A stretch of 64,000 nucleotides of DNA from Albimonas sp963816545 (GCA_963816545.1 CAWFLE010000013.1:1-64000); one strand, 5' to 3'; shown: positions 1 through 12,227, numbered from the stretch's first letter. The notes: generated by a model not told the origin, from the sequence alone. Made by a program: numbers and translations.

Positions 1-646
1 AAGAAGATTTGATCTCATTCATGAGCAAAAATGCCTGATTGAGATATTCTTTTTCCAGGAAAAGCGTGAAATAATTGGAGGTTGAAATGATCTCATAAAC
101 AGGGATTCCTTCATAAGCCAGGAGCTTAAAAATATAAAAATAAAGCCCCACTGTTTTGGTGTTCTTCTCGGGCAGGGCAATGGTAATAGACGAAAGTTCT
201 TCTGAAATACTAACGAGCTGTTCCTCTTTAAAAATTTTCTCGATCAACGGCTGCAGGCTGGTAGAGACAAGAAAATTACTTTCCTGAAAGTTGCTTGAAT
301 AGTTTAGAAAAATACCTGTTTGATCTTTGATCTCGTGTAGCAATTCGGCTTTTCGAGCAACAATATTTTGAGAATTAAGGTAGGTGTATTCTGTAATTCC
401 CGATCGCACGATCATGTCTCCCAGCTCCCTGAAATTTTTTGTTGTGAACTTACTTCTCTTGGGATGATAACGTCGTAGGGCCATAATAATAGAACCTTGT
501 TTCACCGGTTTCCTCATCTCCTTTTCAACCTGTGGTTGCAAATCAACAGCAAGGGAACTAAAGTTTATAATATTTCGCGCCAAAGCATCATCCAAAAAAG
601 GCTGGTGTTTTATAATGTCATGCACACACGTACTAATTGTCTTCAT
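1..646 (-). CDS. Hypothetical ACT-like protein, 3' end cut by window edge
   Basis: Reading the minus strand from an ATG at 646-644 gives an open frame of 215 codons that runs off the left edge without a stop, so the C-terminus is missing. The protein begins MKTISTCVHDIIKHQPF. The last 50 or so visible residues (around KTVGLYFYIFKLLAYEGIP) alternate hydrophobic and charged stretches like an ACT regulatory fold. It is divergently transcribed from the aspartate kinase gene 98 bp away, which fits a role linked to amino-acid sensing, but that is inference. Function unknown. Confidence 0.65.
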   Translation of the reverse strand, partial: MKTISTCVHDIIKHQPFLDDALARNIINFSSLAVDLQPQVEKEMRKPVKQGSIIMALRRYHPKRSKFTTKNFRELGDMIVRSGITEYTYLNSQNIVARKAELLHEIKDQTGIFLNYSSNFQESNFLVSTSLQPLIEKIFKEEQLVSISEELSSITIALPEKNTKTVGLYFYIFKLLAYEGIPVYEIISTSNYFTLFLEKEYLNQAFLLMNEIKSS

Positions 647-669
647 TGTTAAATAATATACAATTTGTT

Positions 670-677
670 CAAAGGTA
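670..677 (-). promoter_or_regulatory. Possible Bacteroidota -7 promoter box
   Basis: On the minus strand these bases read TACCTTTG, matching the Bacteroidota -7 consensus TAnnTTTG, 23 bp before the ATG of the leftward ACT-like gene. A convincing -33 TTTG was not found, so this is tentative. Confidence 0.35.
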
Positions 678-744
678 TAAAAAAGATGTGATTTTTTTTA
701 ATGCCTTGGATTCATCTTGTAATTATGCAGCTTCAATTGGAAGT

Positions 745-2073
745 ATGAAAATTTTAAAATTTGGTGGAACTTCTGTTGGCTCTGCGGAAAGCATTCGTAA
801 TGTCAAAGAAATTATAAGAGGTCAAAAAGGCTGCAAAATCGTGGTGGTTTCAGCTATGTCTGGTGTCACCAATAAGCTGGTAGAAATTGCTGATGCTCAA
901 AAAAGCGGTAATGAACAGCAGGTAGAAGGATTAATGCTTGAAATAAAGCTGAAGCACCTGCAACTTATTGAAGAACTTATAGAAAATAAGGAAACTAAAA
1001 AACTTACCGAGAACCTCTTTCTCGAATTATATATGCAACTAGAGGAAACCCTGCAGCACAAACCATTATCTGAAGCTGCTGTGATCACCTTTGGCGAAAC
1101 TTTTTTAAGCCTCATTTTTTCTCAATTCCTGGAAGAGCAGGGAGTTTCCAATACTTTGTTGGATGCTAAAGATTTTATGCATGTTTCAAATGTGGAAAAT
1201 CCCGAGATCCAAACAGTTCAGGAACTCCTAAAAACAACGCTAAAACGGGAAGTAACTTCCGAAGTATATATTACACAGGGATTTATAAGAATAGATCGAA
1301 ATAAGAATGTTAATACCCTTAAGCGCGGAGGCAGTGATTACACGGCTACAATTATTGGTGCTGCTGTAAATGCAACCGAGGTACAGATCTGGACAGACAT
1401 TGATGGTTTCCACAACAATGATCCAAGATTTGTAGATCATACTCAGGCTCTTACGCATCTAACTTTTGAAGAAGCTGCAGAGCTCGCTTATTTTGGAGCA
1501 AAGATCCTGCATCCACAAACTGTTTCTCCAGTGAAGGAGAGGAATATCCCTATTTATCTGAAGAACACTTTTACACCTGAAGCTCCCGGCACCTGCATTT
1601 CTTCTAAGGTCCACGGCAGCGGATTAAAAGCTATTTCAGCCAAAGACGGGATCACAGCTATTAAGATCAAATCCAACAGGATGTTGATGGCGCACGGATT
1701 CCTAAAAAAGATCTTCGATGTGTTTGATAAGCATGAAACGGCGATCGATATGATCACGACTTCAGAAATTGCGATCTCCCTTACCATTGATGACACACAA
1801 AATTTAGATAAGATCCTTTACGAACTGGACGAATACGGGGAAATTACTGTTGATTCAAATCACAGTATTATTTGTGTGGTAGGCGAGGGGGTGATCAATG
1901 ATCTTGAGACATTTCGACTTTTTGAGCTGCTTAATGACCTGCCGGTGAGGATGATCTCTTACGGCGGAAGCAGCAATAACATTTCCCTGCTGGTCGATAC
2001 CAAAAATAAAGTGCAGGCATTACAACTGCTGCACCACAAACTCTTTGAAGGAAAAATATTGAAGAAGACCTAG
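745..2073 (+). CDS. lysC: Aspartate kinase (flavobacterial, monofunctional)
   Basis: Phosphorylates L-aspartate, the first step towards lysine, threonine and methionine. The protein starts with MKILKFGGTSVGSAESI, the conserved kinase N-terminus. It also shows the RGGSDYTATI and WTDIDGF substrate-site motifs, followed by about 150 residues that fit two ACT domains. The frame is open from 637, but family alignment places the start at the Met at 745, giving 442 aa. No homoserine dehydrogenase domain follows, so it is monofunctional. Codon use is AT-rich like its neighbours and unlike the second aspartate kinase at 43.2 kb, which comes from a different organism. Confidence 0.93.
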   Translation: MKILKFGGTSVGSAESIRNVKEIIRGQKGCKIVVVSAMSGVTNKLVEIADAQKSGNEQQVEGLMLEIKLKHLQLIEELIENKETKKLTENLFLELYMQLEETLQHKPLSEAAVITFGETFLSLIFSQFLEEQGVSNTLLDAKDFMHVSNVENPEIQTVQELLKTTLKREVTSEVYITQGFIRIDRNKNVNTLKRGGSDYTATIIGAAVNATEVQIWTDIDGFHNNDPRFVDHTQALTHLTFEEAAELAYFGAKILHPQTVSPVKERNIPIYLKNTFTPEAPGTCISSKVHGSGLKAISAKDGITAIKIKSNRMLMAHGFLKKIFDVFDKHETAIDMITTSEIAISLTIDDTQNLDKILYELDEYGEITVDSNHSIICVVGEGVINDLETFRLFELLNDLPVRMISYGGSSNNISLLVDTKNKVQALQLLHHKLFEGKILKKT

Positions 2074-2110
2074 TTGCTCATTTTGAGTTGTTAGTTTATT
2101 TGTTTGGATT

Positions 2111-2144
2111 GAATCGCCCGTTTCTACAGGCGATTCTTATTTTT
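2111..2144. terminator. Bidirectional terminator between convergent genes
   Basis: Arms GAATCGCC (2111-2118) and GGCGATTC (2129-2136) form an 8-bp stem with a 10-nt loop, followed by TTATTTTT. It lies 37 bp after the aspartate kinase stop. The glycosyltransferase stop codon (2124-2126, minus strand) falls in the loop, so the right arm is also the end of that gene. Confidence 0.75.
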
Positions 2145-3368
2145 GGCCTCTATATATTTCGACAAATATTTTGTGCTGCTAAGGCTATGATGCTTCAACA
2201 TGAGCCCCGTAAAATTGGAATTCCTGTGCTGTTCAAGTTTTTCTGAAATTTCCTGAAGTTTCTCCCGTAATCTTTCCCGGTGTACTACTTCTGAAAAATT
2301 GGATTTTAATATCTCAAATCCATTCTCCTGAGCTTCTTTCCATTCTTGCTCATTTTCATGCAGTCTTACTGCAGCATCAGCAAAAGCGGCGGGATCATCG
2401 GCTGTTGCTCCATTCCAGGATAGATTTCCTGCCATGCCTTCTGCACCAACAGCCGAGGTGACAGTAGGGGTTCCTACTTGCATGGCATCTGTGAATTTTC
2501 CTTTTATTCCTGCACCGAAACGTATGGGAGCCAGCAGGACTCTTGCTTTCTCAATTTCAGTTTTAGCCGAAGCAGCCCGGCCGTGAACAAGAAATCCTTC
2601 TTTTTCATTGTGTAACTCCAGGATCTGCTGCGGAATATAGGCTCCAAAAATGTGAATTTTTGCCTCTTTCATTTTTCTCCTGATTAGTGGCCAAACTTCT
2701 CTTTTGAGCTGTAGAACAGCATCTTTATTGGGTTCATGTAAAAAATTGCCTAGGCTTATGAAATCCCTTCGTTCTTCAAAAGTTAAGAGCCGCCTTTTCT
2801 TTTCTTCTGATAACTGCTTTAGCATAAAAGGCAGGTAAAACAGCAGGTTTTTTGGTACTCCAAAGGTTTCGGCGAGCAGTTCCATTTCGGTGTGAGAAAT
2901 GACAAGGCTAAGATCGCACCTGTAGATGCTGGCAATTTCACGTTTGGCCACATCAGAAAAGAGGAGGGAAGGAGTAAGTTCATTTCCGATTTTTGCAGCT
3001 TCATGCCGGGCTTTCCGCAGAAAATGTAGATCTTCTGTGTCCAGAATTCGAATTGCTTCAGGAAAAACTTCAGCCACTCTCCAGCCAAATTGTTCTTCCA
3101 TCATAAACCTGTCAAAAATGACAATTTCGGGAGAGGTTTTTTTCAGAAAAACATCAAAGCTTTCATTGTTGAGTTCGATCTTTTCCGAAGTAATTCCGAG
3201 GGAAGAGAGATCGGCCATAAATTCTGTTTTTGCAGCTGTGGAGGCAAAGGTGATGGAAAACCCTTCAGCAAGAAAGAATTCCAGCAGCTGCATCATTCTT
3301 GCACCGGCCGCCGAGGATTTTGGTTCGGGCCATACATAACCTATAACTAAAAGTTTCTTTTGAGACAT
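2124..3368 (-). CDS. Glycosyltransferase, GT-B fold (group 1 type)
   Basis: A 414-aa protein starting MSQKKLLVIGYVWPEPKSSA. The N-terminal half has the nucleotide-fold pattern of GT-B enzymes (GARMMQLLEFF, EIVIFDRFMMEEQFGWR). The C-terminal half has ARVLLAPIRFGAGIKGKF and a following GTPTVTSAVGAEG stretch, the usual sugar-nucleotide-binding region of family GT4-like enzymes. No membrane segment is evident, so it is probably a cytoplasmic or peripheral enzyme of cell-surface glycan synthesis. Donor and acceptor cannot be told. It is convergent with lysC. Confidence 0.75.
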   Translation of the reverse strand: MSQKKLLVIGYVWPEPKSSAAGARMMQLLEFFLAEGFSITFASTAAKTEFMADLSSLGITSEKIELNNESFDVFLKKTSPEIVIFDRFMMEEQFGWRVAEVFPEAIRILDTEDLHFLRKARHEAAKIGNELTPSLLFSDVAKREIASIYRCDLSLVISHTEMELLAETFGVPKNLLFYLPFMLKQLSEEKKRRLLTFEERRDFISLGNFLHEPNKDAVLQLKREVWPLIRRKMKEAKIHIFGAYIPQQILELHNEKEGFLVHGRAASAKTEIEKARVLLAPIRFGAGIKGKFTDAMQVGTPTVTSAVGAEGMAGNLSWNGATADDPAAFADAAVRLHENEQEWKEAQENGFEILKSNFSEVVHRERLREKLQEISEKLEQHRNSNFTGLMLKHHSLSSTKYLSKYIEAKNKNRL

Positions 3369-3443
3369 GCGCCAAAATTAACAGGATTTAATACAATTTT
3401 TGAATTGTGCGGGTAATTTGTGACCTTTAATAAAAAGAGAACT

Positions 3444-3956
3444 ATGAGCCGTGGATTTGTAAAGGAAGAGGATCAGGAAGAAGCACCATTTATTCCACCA
3501 CGTGCAGCCTTGCCTCCGGGAGTGACCAATTATGTTACCCCGCAGGGACACAGGCAGTTGTTAGAGGAACGGGAAGAGTTGGAAAAGGAACGAAAGGAGC
3601 TGGATATTAGCAGTGATAAGGACCGAAGGCTTGCTACAGCCGTAATCGACGGAAAGCTAAACTTGCTCAATGAACGGCTGAGTACGGCACGCATTCTTAA
3701 ACCTGAAGAACAACCAAAGGACGAGGTGAGATTTGGTGCAACCGTTAATTTTCGCTTTTTATCGGGATCTCTAAAAGGAAAAGACCAATCTTTTACGATT
3801 GTGGGAGTAGATGAAGCAGATGTAAAACAGGGAAAAATAGCTTTTTTAGCACCTCTCGCAAAAGCCCTCACCGGAAAAAAGCCAGGAGAAACGGCAAAAG
3901 TTCAAATGGGAGGTGAGTTACAGGAATTGGAAATCCTCGCTATAAGTTACTTATGA
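3444..3956 (+). CDS. GreA/GreB-family transcription elongation factor
   Basis: Rescues backtracked RNA polymerase by stimulating transcript cleavage. The predicted product is 170 aa from the ATG at 3444, preceded by the purine-rich AAAAAGAGA; the frame is open from 3420 but the extra residues are not family-like. An N-terminal coiled coil (LLEEREELEKERKEL) is followed by the C-terminal FKBP-like domain ending GKKPGETAKVQMGGELQELE. The N-terminal extension MSRGFVKEEDQEEAPFIPPR is typical of the Bacteroidota GreB-like form. The stop overlaps the next start by ATGA. Confidence 0.85.
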   Translation: MSRGFVKEEDQEEAPFIPPRAALPPGVTNYVTPQGHRQLLEEREELEKERKELDISSDKDRRLATAVIDGKLNLLNERLSTARILKPEEQPKDEVRFGATVNFRFLSGSLKGKDQSFTIVGVDEADVKQGKIAFLAPLAKALTGKKPGETAKVQMGGELQELEILAISYL

Positions 3957-4308
3957 TTCGCCAGAAAGTATATATAGTAATGGGTGTCTCGGGAGTTGGC
4001 AAAACTACCATCGGGAGACTCCTGGCAAAGCAGCTGGAAATTCCCTTTTTTGACGCCGATGATTTCCATCCGAAAGAAAATGTGGAAAAAATGGAAGCCG
4101 GGATTCCGCTAAAAGATCGGGATCGTCGGGAATGGCTGGATAATCTTGCTTTAAAGATCACCGAATGGCAGGGGGAATCGGGTGCTGTCCTGGGGGATGT
4201 TCAGCCTTAAAAGAAAAGTACCGGAAACAGCTGCAGGTCCTGCCGCAGGATGATATTAGGTGGATCTTTTTGCATTCGGACTATGATGTGATTCACAAAA
4301 GGATTTCC
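3953..4308 (+). pseudogene. gntK: Gluconokinase, frameshifted and cut at the contig join
   Basis: The N-terminus IVMGVSGVGKTTIGRLLA is a Walker A motif and FFDADDFHPKENVEKM is the hallmark of gluconate kinase, which makes 6-phosphogluconate. The frame breaks near 4190-4200 in a run of G, where a flavobacterial GntK should continue to CSALKEKYR; that sequence is present in another frame (ALKEKYRKQLQVL, RWIFLHSDYDVIHKRI). Similarity ends at about 4306, where the DNA becomes GC-rich and unrelated. The remaining 50 or so residues are absent. The damage is most likely technical, not biological decay. Confidence 0.85.
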
Positions 4309-4312
4309 CCGG
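4300..4312. other. Chimeric junction, flavobacterium to alphaproteobacterium
   Basis: Left of this point codon use is AT-rich and the gluconokinase frame is still recognisable (DVIHKRI). Right of CCCCGGGG at 4307-4314 the sequence is GC-rich throughout and leads into an alphaproteobacterial rpsL. No integrase, tRNA or repeat marks the boundary, which argues for an assembly join. Confidence 0.85.
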
Positions 4313-4567
4313 GGCCTCTGCGTAGGTTCCGCGAACTCTCGACACGGCGAGTCGTCGCCTGTCCTGAACCGAAAGCCGACCACTGGCGGTCACGATCCGG
4401 GCCACGCGCCCCGATCCTCTGGATGTCGCCGCGACCGGCCCCCGAACAAGGGGCCCGAGCGGCATTTCGCGTTTCGCGCCAGCTGCGGAACGCGGCCATG
4501 TCGTTTTGCGTCGCAGCCTGCCCAGGCGCGGCGTGGACGAGGGAAGCAGCGAAAGGGTCTGGGCCCG
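4313..4567. other. Region upstream of rpsL, no gene recognised
   Basis: This 255-bp GC-rich stretch has no convincing coding frame. In Alphaproteobacteria rpoC normally lies upstream of rpsL, but no RpoC C-terminus is visible here. A modest hairpin (GGCCCC at 4437, GGGGCC at 4450) is the only structure noticed. No confident promoter was found. Confidence 0.4.
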
Positions 4568-4939
4568 ATGCCGACCATTCAGCAGCTGATCCGGAAACCC
4601 CGGCAGCCGAAACCGAAGAGACAGAAGGCGCTGCACCTGCAGGCCTGCCCCCAGAAGCGGGGCGTCTGCACGCGCGTCTACACGACGACGCCGAAGAAGC
4701 CGAACTCGGCCCTCCGCAAGGTGGCCAAGGTCCGGCTGACCAACGGCTTCGAGGTGATCTCCTACATTCCCGGCGAGGGGCACAACCTGCAGGAGCACTC
4801 CGTGGTGCTGATCCGCGGAGGCCGCGTGAAGGACCTTCCCGGCGTGCGCTACCACATCCTGCGCGGCGTGCTCGACACCCAGGGCGTGAAGGATCGTCGT
4901 CAGCGCCGGTCCAAGTACGGCGCCAAGCGGCCGAAGTGA
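4568..4939 (+). CDS. rpsL: 30S ribosomal protein S12
   Basis: Complete 123-aa S12, a decoding-centre protein of the 30S subunit, starting MPTIQQLIRKPRQPK. The decoding loop TTPKKPNSALRK and the RVKDLPGVRYH loop are both intact, with the lysines found in streptomycin-sensitive bacteria. First gene of the str operon, 12 bp before rpsG. Confidence 0.98.
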   Translation: MPTIQQLIRKPRQPKPKRQKALHLQACPQKRGVCTRVYTTTPKKPNSALRKVAKVRLTNGFEVISYIPGEGHNLQEHSVVLIRGGRVKDLPGVRYHILRGVLDTQGVKDRRQRRSKYGAKRPK

Positions 4940-4951
4940 GGAGACTGAGGA

Positions 4952-5423
4952 ATGTCGCGACGTCATAGCGCCGAGAAACGCGAGATCCTGCCGGACGCCA
5001 AGTATGGCGACCGCGTTCTCACGAAGTTCATGAACAACCTGATGTACGACGGCAAGAAGTCCGCCGCCGAGAGCATCGTCTACGGCGCGCTCGAGCCGCG
5101 TCGAGGAGAAGCTCCGCCGGGTGCCCGTGGAGGCGTTCCACGAGGCGCTGGACAACATCAAGCCGTCCGTCGAGGTGCGCTCCCGCCGCGTCGGTGGCGC
5201 GACCTACCAGGTTCCGGTCGAGGTCCGCCCCGAAAGGCGCGAGGCCTTGGCCATCCGCTGGCTGATCAACTCCAGCCGCAAGCGGAACGAGAATACCATG
5301 GAAGAGCGGCTCGCCAACGAGCTGCTGGACGCGGTCAACGGCCGCGGCACCGCCGTGAAGAAGCGGGAAGACACGCACAAGATGGCCGACGCCAACAAGG
5401 CGTTCAGCCATTACCGCTGGTAA
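4952..5423 (+). CDS. rpsG: 30S ribosomal protein S7, one frameshift
   Basis: S7 nucleates assembly of the 30S head. MSRRHSAEKREILPDAKYGD and FMNNLMYDGKKSAAES are in the first frame. After YGALE the frame shifts by one extra base near 5095 (GAGCCGCGTC where GAGCGCGTC fits), then continues VEEKLRRVPVEAFHEALDN to the end, KAFSHYRW. Removing one base gives 156 aa, the normal length. S7 is essential, so the frameshift is almost certainly a sequence error. Confidence 0.95.
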
Positions 5424-5452
5424 CCGCCTGACTCCGAACTAGGACGAGATCA

Positions 5453-7601
<2,149 letters not shown>

Positions 7602-7667
7602 TCGGATTGATCCCGGCCCCGGAGCGCAACGGCGCTTCGGCGAGGCCCTGACAGATGGAGACGAGCC

Positions 7668-8843
<1,176 letters not shown>

Positions 8844-8860
8844 TCAGGCAGTTCTGCTCT

Positions 8861-8888
8861 CGGCGGCCGGGTCAATACCCGGCCGCCG
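8861..8888 (+). terminator. Strong hairpin after tuf
   Basis: Perfect 12-bp arms CGGCGGCCGGGT and ACCCGGCCGCCG with a CAAT loop lie 18 bp after the tuf stop and 36 bp before rpsJ. No U-tract follows, so it may attenuate, slow or process the transcript between the str and S10 groups, not fully end it. Confidence 0.6.
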
Positions 8889-8923
8889 CATTGAGTTCCC
8901 TGCCATCGAAAAGGTCAGAGCCC

Positions 8924-9232
<309 letters not shown>

Positions 9233-9243
9233 GGAGACGATCG

Positions 9244-10107
9244 ATGCGCTCCGGAGTGATCGCCAAGAAGCTGGGCATGACCCGGCTGTTCATGGAGGAC
9301 GGACGGCAGATCCCCGTCACCGTCCTGCACATGGAGAACGTCCAGGTCGTCGCGCAGCGCACGTCCGACAGGGACGGCTATTCGGCCGTCCAGCTCGGCG
9401 CCGGCGCGGCGAAGCCCAAGAACGTGTCCGCGCCGATGCGCGGCCATTTCGCGAAGGCGTCGGTGGCGCCGAAGCGGAAGCTGGCGGAATTCCGCGTGGC
9501 CGCCGAGAACCTGATCAACGTGGGCGAGGAGATCACGGCCGACCACTACTTCGAGGGTCAGTTCGTGGACGTCGCCGGCACCTCGATCGGCAAGGGTTTC
9601 GCGGGCGCCATGAAGCGGCACAATTTCGGCGGCCTGCGCGCGTCGCACGGCGTGTCGGTATCGCACCGCTCGCACGGGTCCACCGGCCAGTGCCAGGACC
9701 CTGGCAAGGTGTTCAAGGGCAAGAAGATGGCGGGTCACATGGGCGACGCCCGTGTGACCGTCCAGAACCTGCAGGTGGTCAAGACCAACTCCGAGCGGGG
9801 CCTGATCATGGTGAAGGGCGCCGTTCCCGGCTCCCGCGGGGGGTGGGTGACCATCCGCGACGCCGTGAAGAAGTCGACGCCCGAGAACGTGATCCTGCCG
9901 GCCGCCCTGCGCTCCGCCGCCGAGGAGGCGAAGCGCGCCGCCGAAGCCGCGGCCGCGGAAGCCGCCGAGGCCGAGGCCGAGGCCGAGCGGCTTCGCCTGG
10001 AGCAGGAGGCCGCCGACCAGGAGGCCGCGCTCAAGGACGCCGAAGAGACCACGCCGTCTGACGACGCGCAGCCCGGCGAGAGCCCCGAAGGAGGCGAGGA
10101 GAAATGA
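9244..10107 (+). CDS. rplC: 50S ribosomal protein L3 with acidic C-terminal tail
   Basis: L3 is an early-assembling 50S protein near the peptidyl-transferase centre. The core runs from MRSGVIAKKLGMTRLF through GKKMAGHMGDARVTVQNLQV. The core ends near residue 215-220. A tail of about 60 residues rich in Ala and Glu follows (roughly 225-287) and makes the protein 287 aa, where a typical bacterial L3 has about 210. The tail looks helical and acidic; such extensions occur in Alphaproteobacteria. The stop overlaps the rplD start by ATGA. Confidence 0.96.
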   Translation: MRSGVIAKKLGMTRLFMEDGRQIPVTVLHMENVQVVAQRTSDRDGYSAVQLGAGAAKPKNVSAPMRGHFAKASVAPKRKLAEFRVAAENLINVGEEITADHYFEGQFVDVAGTSIGKGFAGAMKRHNFGGLRASHGVSVSHRSHGSTGQCQDPGKVFKGKKMAGHMGDARVTVQNLQVVKTNSERGLIMVKGAVPGSRGGWVTIRDAVKKSTPENVILPAALRSAAEEAKRAAEAAAAEAAEAEAEAERLRLEQEAADQEAALKDAEETTPSDDAQPGESPEGGEEK

Positions 10108-10724
10108 AGACCGAGGTCGTAAATCTCGACGCCGGCCAGGCGGGCGAGATCGAGCTCGACGACGCGATCTTCGGGCTTGAGCCGCGCGCGGACATTCTGC
10201 ACCGCGTCGTGCGCTGGCAGCTTGCGAAGCGTCAGGCGGGCACGCACAAGACCAAGACGCGCGGCGAGGTCTCCTACTCGACGAAGAAGATCTATCGTCA
10301 GAAGGGCACCGGCGGCGCCCGTCACGGCGACAAGGGCGTCGTGCAGTTCCGCCACGGCGGCACCGTCAAGGGCCCCGTCGTGCGGTCGCATGCGCATGAC
10401 CTGCCCAAGAAGGTCCGCAAGCTCGGCCTGAAGCTGGCGCTGTCGGCCAAGGCCCGCGACGGCAAGATCGTAGTGCTGGAGAAGGCGGAGCTCGACGAGG
10501 GTCGGACCAAGACCCTGAAGTCGGGGCTCGAGAAGCTGGGTCTGCGCAAGATCCTCATCGTGGACGGGGCGCAGGTTCAGGAGAACTTCGCCCGCGCCGC
10601 GCGCAACATCGCGGATCTGGACATTCTCCCCTCCCAGGGGGCGAACGTCTACGACATCCTGCGGCGGGACACGCTGGTCCTGACGCGCGCGGGCGTCGAG
10701 GCGCTGGAGGCACGACTGAAATGA
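10104..10724 (+). CDS. rplD: 50S ribosomal protein L4
   Basis: Complete 206-aa L4, which lines the 50S exit tunnel and in enterobacteria also autoregulates the S10 operon. The extended loop KTKTRGEVSYSTKKIYRQKG and following GTGGARHGDK are intact. Start and stop both overlap neighbours by ATGA, implying translational coupling with rplC and rplW. Confidence 0.97.
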   Translation: MKTEVVNLDAGQAGEIELDDAIFGLEPRADILHRVVRWQLAKRQAGTHKTKTRGEVSYSTKKIYRQKGTGGARHGDKGVVQFRHGGTVKGPVVRSHAHDLPKKVRKLGLKLALSAKARDGKIVVLEKAELDEGRTKTLKSGLEKLGLRKILIVDGAQVQENFARAARNIADLDILPSQGANVYDILRRDTLVLTRAGVEALEARLK

Positions 10725-11017
10725 GCGTGAAGCCCGAACTCTACGACGTGATCCGCAAGCCGGTAATCACGGAAAAGGCCACCATGGCGTCCGAACAGAA
10801 CGCCGTGGTGTTCGAGGTGTCCATCGACACCACGAAGCCGAAGATCAAGGAAGCCGTCGAGGCGCTCTTCAACGTCAAGGTGAAGGCGGTCAACACCAGC
10901 GTCACCAAGGGCAAGGTGAAGAAGTTCCGCGGCAAGCCCGGTCGGCGCAAGGACGTGAAGAAGGCCTACGTCACCCTCGAAGAGGGCAACATGATCGACG
11001 TGACGACCGGGCTCTAA
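10721..11017 (+). CDS. rplW: 50S ribosomal protein L23
   Basis: Complete 98-aa L23, the exit-tunnel rim protein that docks trigger factor and SRP. Family blocks YDVIRKPVITEKATM and FNVKVKAVNT are present, with a basic loop KGKVKKFRGKPGRRKD. A gap of 72 bp to rplB follows. Confidence 0.97.
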   Translation: MSVKPELYDVIRKPVITEKATMASEQNAVVFEVSIDTTKPKIKEAVEALFNVKVKAVNTSVTKGKVKKFRGKPGRRKDVKKAYVTLEEGNMIDVTTGL

Positions 11018-11089
11018 CCCCCGGTCGCCGCGTCCGACGAGAACCCCGGGATCCCCTAGCGGACCTGGACGGCAACGGAAGACAGCAAG

Positions 11090-11929
11090 ATGGCGTTGAA
11101 AACTTACAATCCGACGACGCCGGGCCAGCGAGGGCTGGTTCTGATCAACCGTTCGGAGCTGTTCAAGGGTCGCCCTGAAAAGAAGCTCACCGAAGGGCTT
11201 ACGAAGAAGGGCGGCCGCAACAACACCGGACGCATCACCGCGCGCAGGCGCGGCGGCGGCGCGAAGCGGCTCTACCGCATCGTGGACTTCAAGCGGCGCA
11301 AGTGGGACATCACCGCGACCGTCGAGCGGATCGAGTATGATCCCAACCGGACCGCGTTCATCGCGCTGGTGCGCTACGACGACGGCGAGATCGCCTACAT
11401 CCTGGCCCCGCAGCGTCTCGCGGTGGGCGACAAGGTCGTGGCCGGCTCCAAGGTCGACGTGAAGCCGGGCAACGCGATGCCGTTCTCCGGCATCCCGGTC
11501 GGCTCGATCGTCCACAATATCGAGCTGAAGGCGGGCAAGGGCGGGCAGATCGCGCGCTCCGCCGGGAACTACGCCCAGTTCGTGGGCCGGGACGGCGGCT
11601 ACGCTCAGATCCGGCTCAGCTCGGGCGAGCTTCGCATGGTGCGGCAGGAGTGCATGGCGACCATCGGCGCCGTGTCCAACCCGGATCATTCGAACCAGAA
11701 CTTCGGCAAGGCCGGGCGCACCCGCCATCAGGGCAAGCGTCCGGCGGTGCGCGGCGTGGCGATGAACCCGATCGATCACCCCCATGGCGGCGGCGAGGGC
11801 CGCACCTCGGGCGGCCGGACCCCGGTCACCCCGTGGGGCAAGGACACGAAGGGAACCCGCACGCGTCACAACAAGTCGACGCAGAAGTACATCATCCGCT
11901 CGCGCCACGCGCGCAAGAGCGGCCGCTGA
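11090..11929 (+). CDS. rplB: 50S ribosomal protein L2
   Basis: Complete 279-aa L2, needed for subunit association and peptidyl transfer. The conserved C-terminal block MNPIDHPHGGGEGRTSGG holds the critical histidine, and VRGVAMNP precedes it. Starts MALKTYNPTTPGQRG. Thirteen bp separate it from rpsS. Confidence 0.98.
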   Translation: MALKTYNPTTPGQRGLVLINRSELFKGRPEKKLTEGLTKKGGRNNTGRITARRRGGGAKRLYRIVDFKRRKWDITATVERIEYDPNRTAFIALVRYDDGEIAYILAPQRLAVGDKVVAGSKVDVKPGNAMPFSGIPVGSIVHNIELKAGKGGQIARSAGNYAQFVGRDGGYAQIRLSSGELRMVRQECMATIGAVSNPDHSNQNFGKAGRTRHQGKRPAVRGVAMNPIDHPHGGGEGRTSGGRTPVTPWGKDTKGTRTRHNKSTQKYIIRSRHARKSGR

Positions 11930-11942
11930 GGAGGGACGAAGC

Positions 11943-12221
11943 ATGACGCGTTCCGTTTGGAAGGGTCCGTTCGTCAACTCCTACGTCCTGAAGAAGGCGG
12001 AGAAGGCGAGCCAGTCGACCCGGGCCGAGGTCATCAAGATCTGGTCGCGGCGCTCGACGATCCTGCCCCAGTTCGTGGGGCTGACCTTCGGGGTCTACAA
12101 CGGCCAGAAGCATATCCCGGTGAACGTCACCGAGGACATGATCGGGCACAAGTTCGGCGAGTTCGCGCCGACCCGCACGTATTACGGCCATGCGGCCGAC
12201 AAGAAAGCGAAGCGGAGGTAA
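11943..12221 (+). CDS. rpsS: 30S ribosomal protein S19
   Basis: Complete 92-aa S19 of the 30S head. It starts MTRSVWKGPFVNSYVLKKAE and contains the RRSTILPQFVG and GHKFGEFAPTRTYYGHAADK blocks. The ATG at 11943 follows GGAGGGACGA, a strong ribosome-binding site; the open frame upstream is not used. Confidence 0.97.
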   Translation: MTRSVWKGPFVNSYVLKKAEKASQSTRAEVIKIWSRRSTILPQFVGLTFGVYNGQKHIPVNVTEDMIGHKFGEFAPTRTYYGHAADKKAKRR

Positions 12222-12227
12222 CGGGCG

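Noticed and set aside
1..4305. Horizontal transfer of flavobacterial genes into the alphaproteobacterium
   Set aside because: The border cuts a gene, has no mobility signature and lies beside a cluster of sequence errors; an assembly chimera is simpler.
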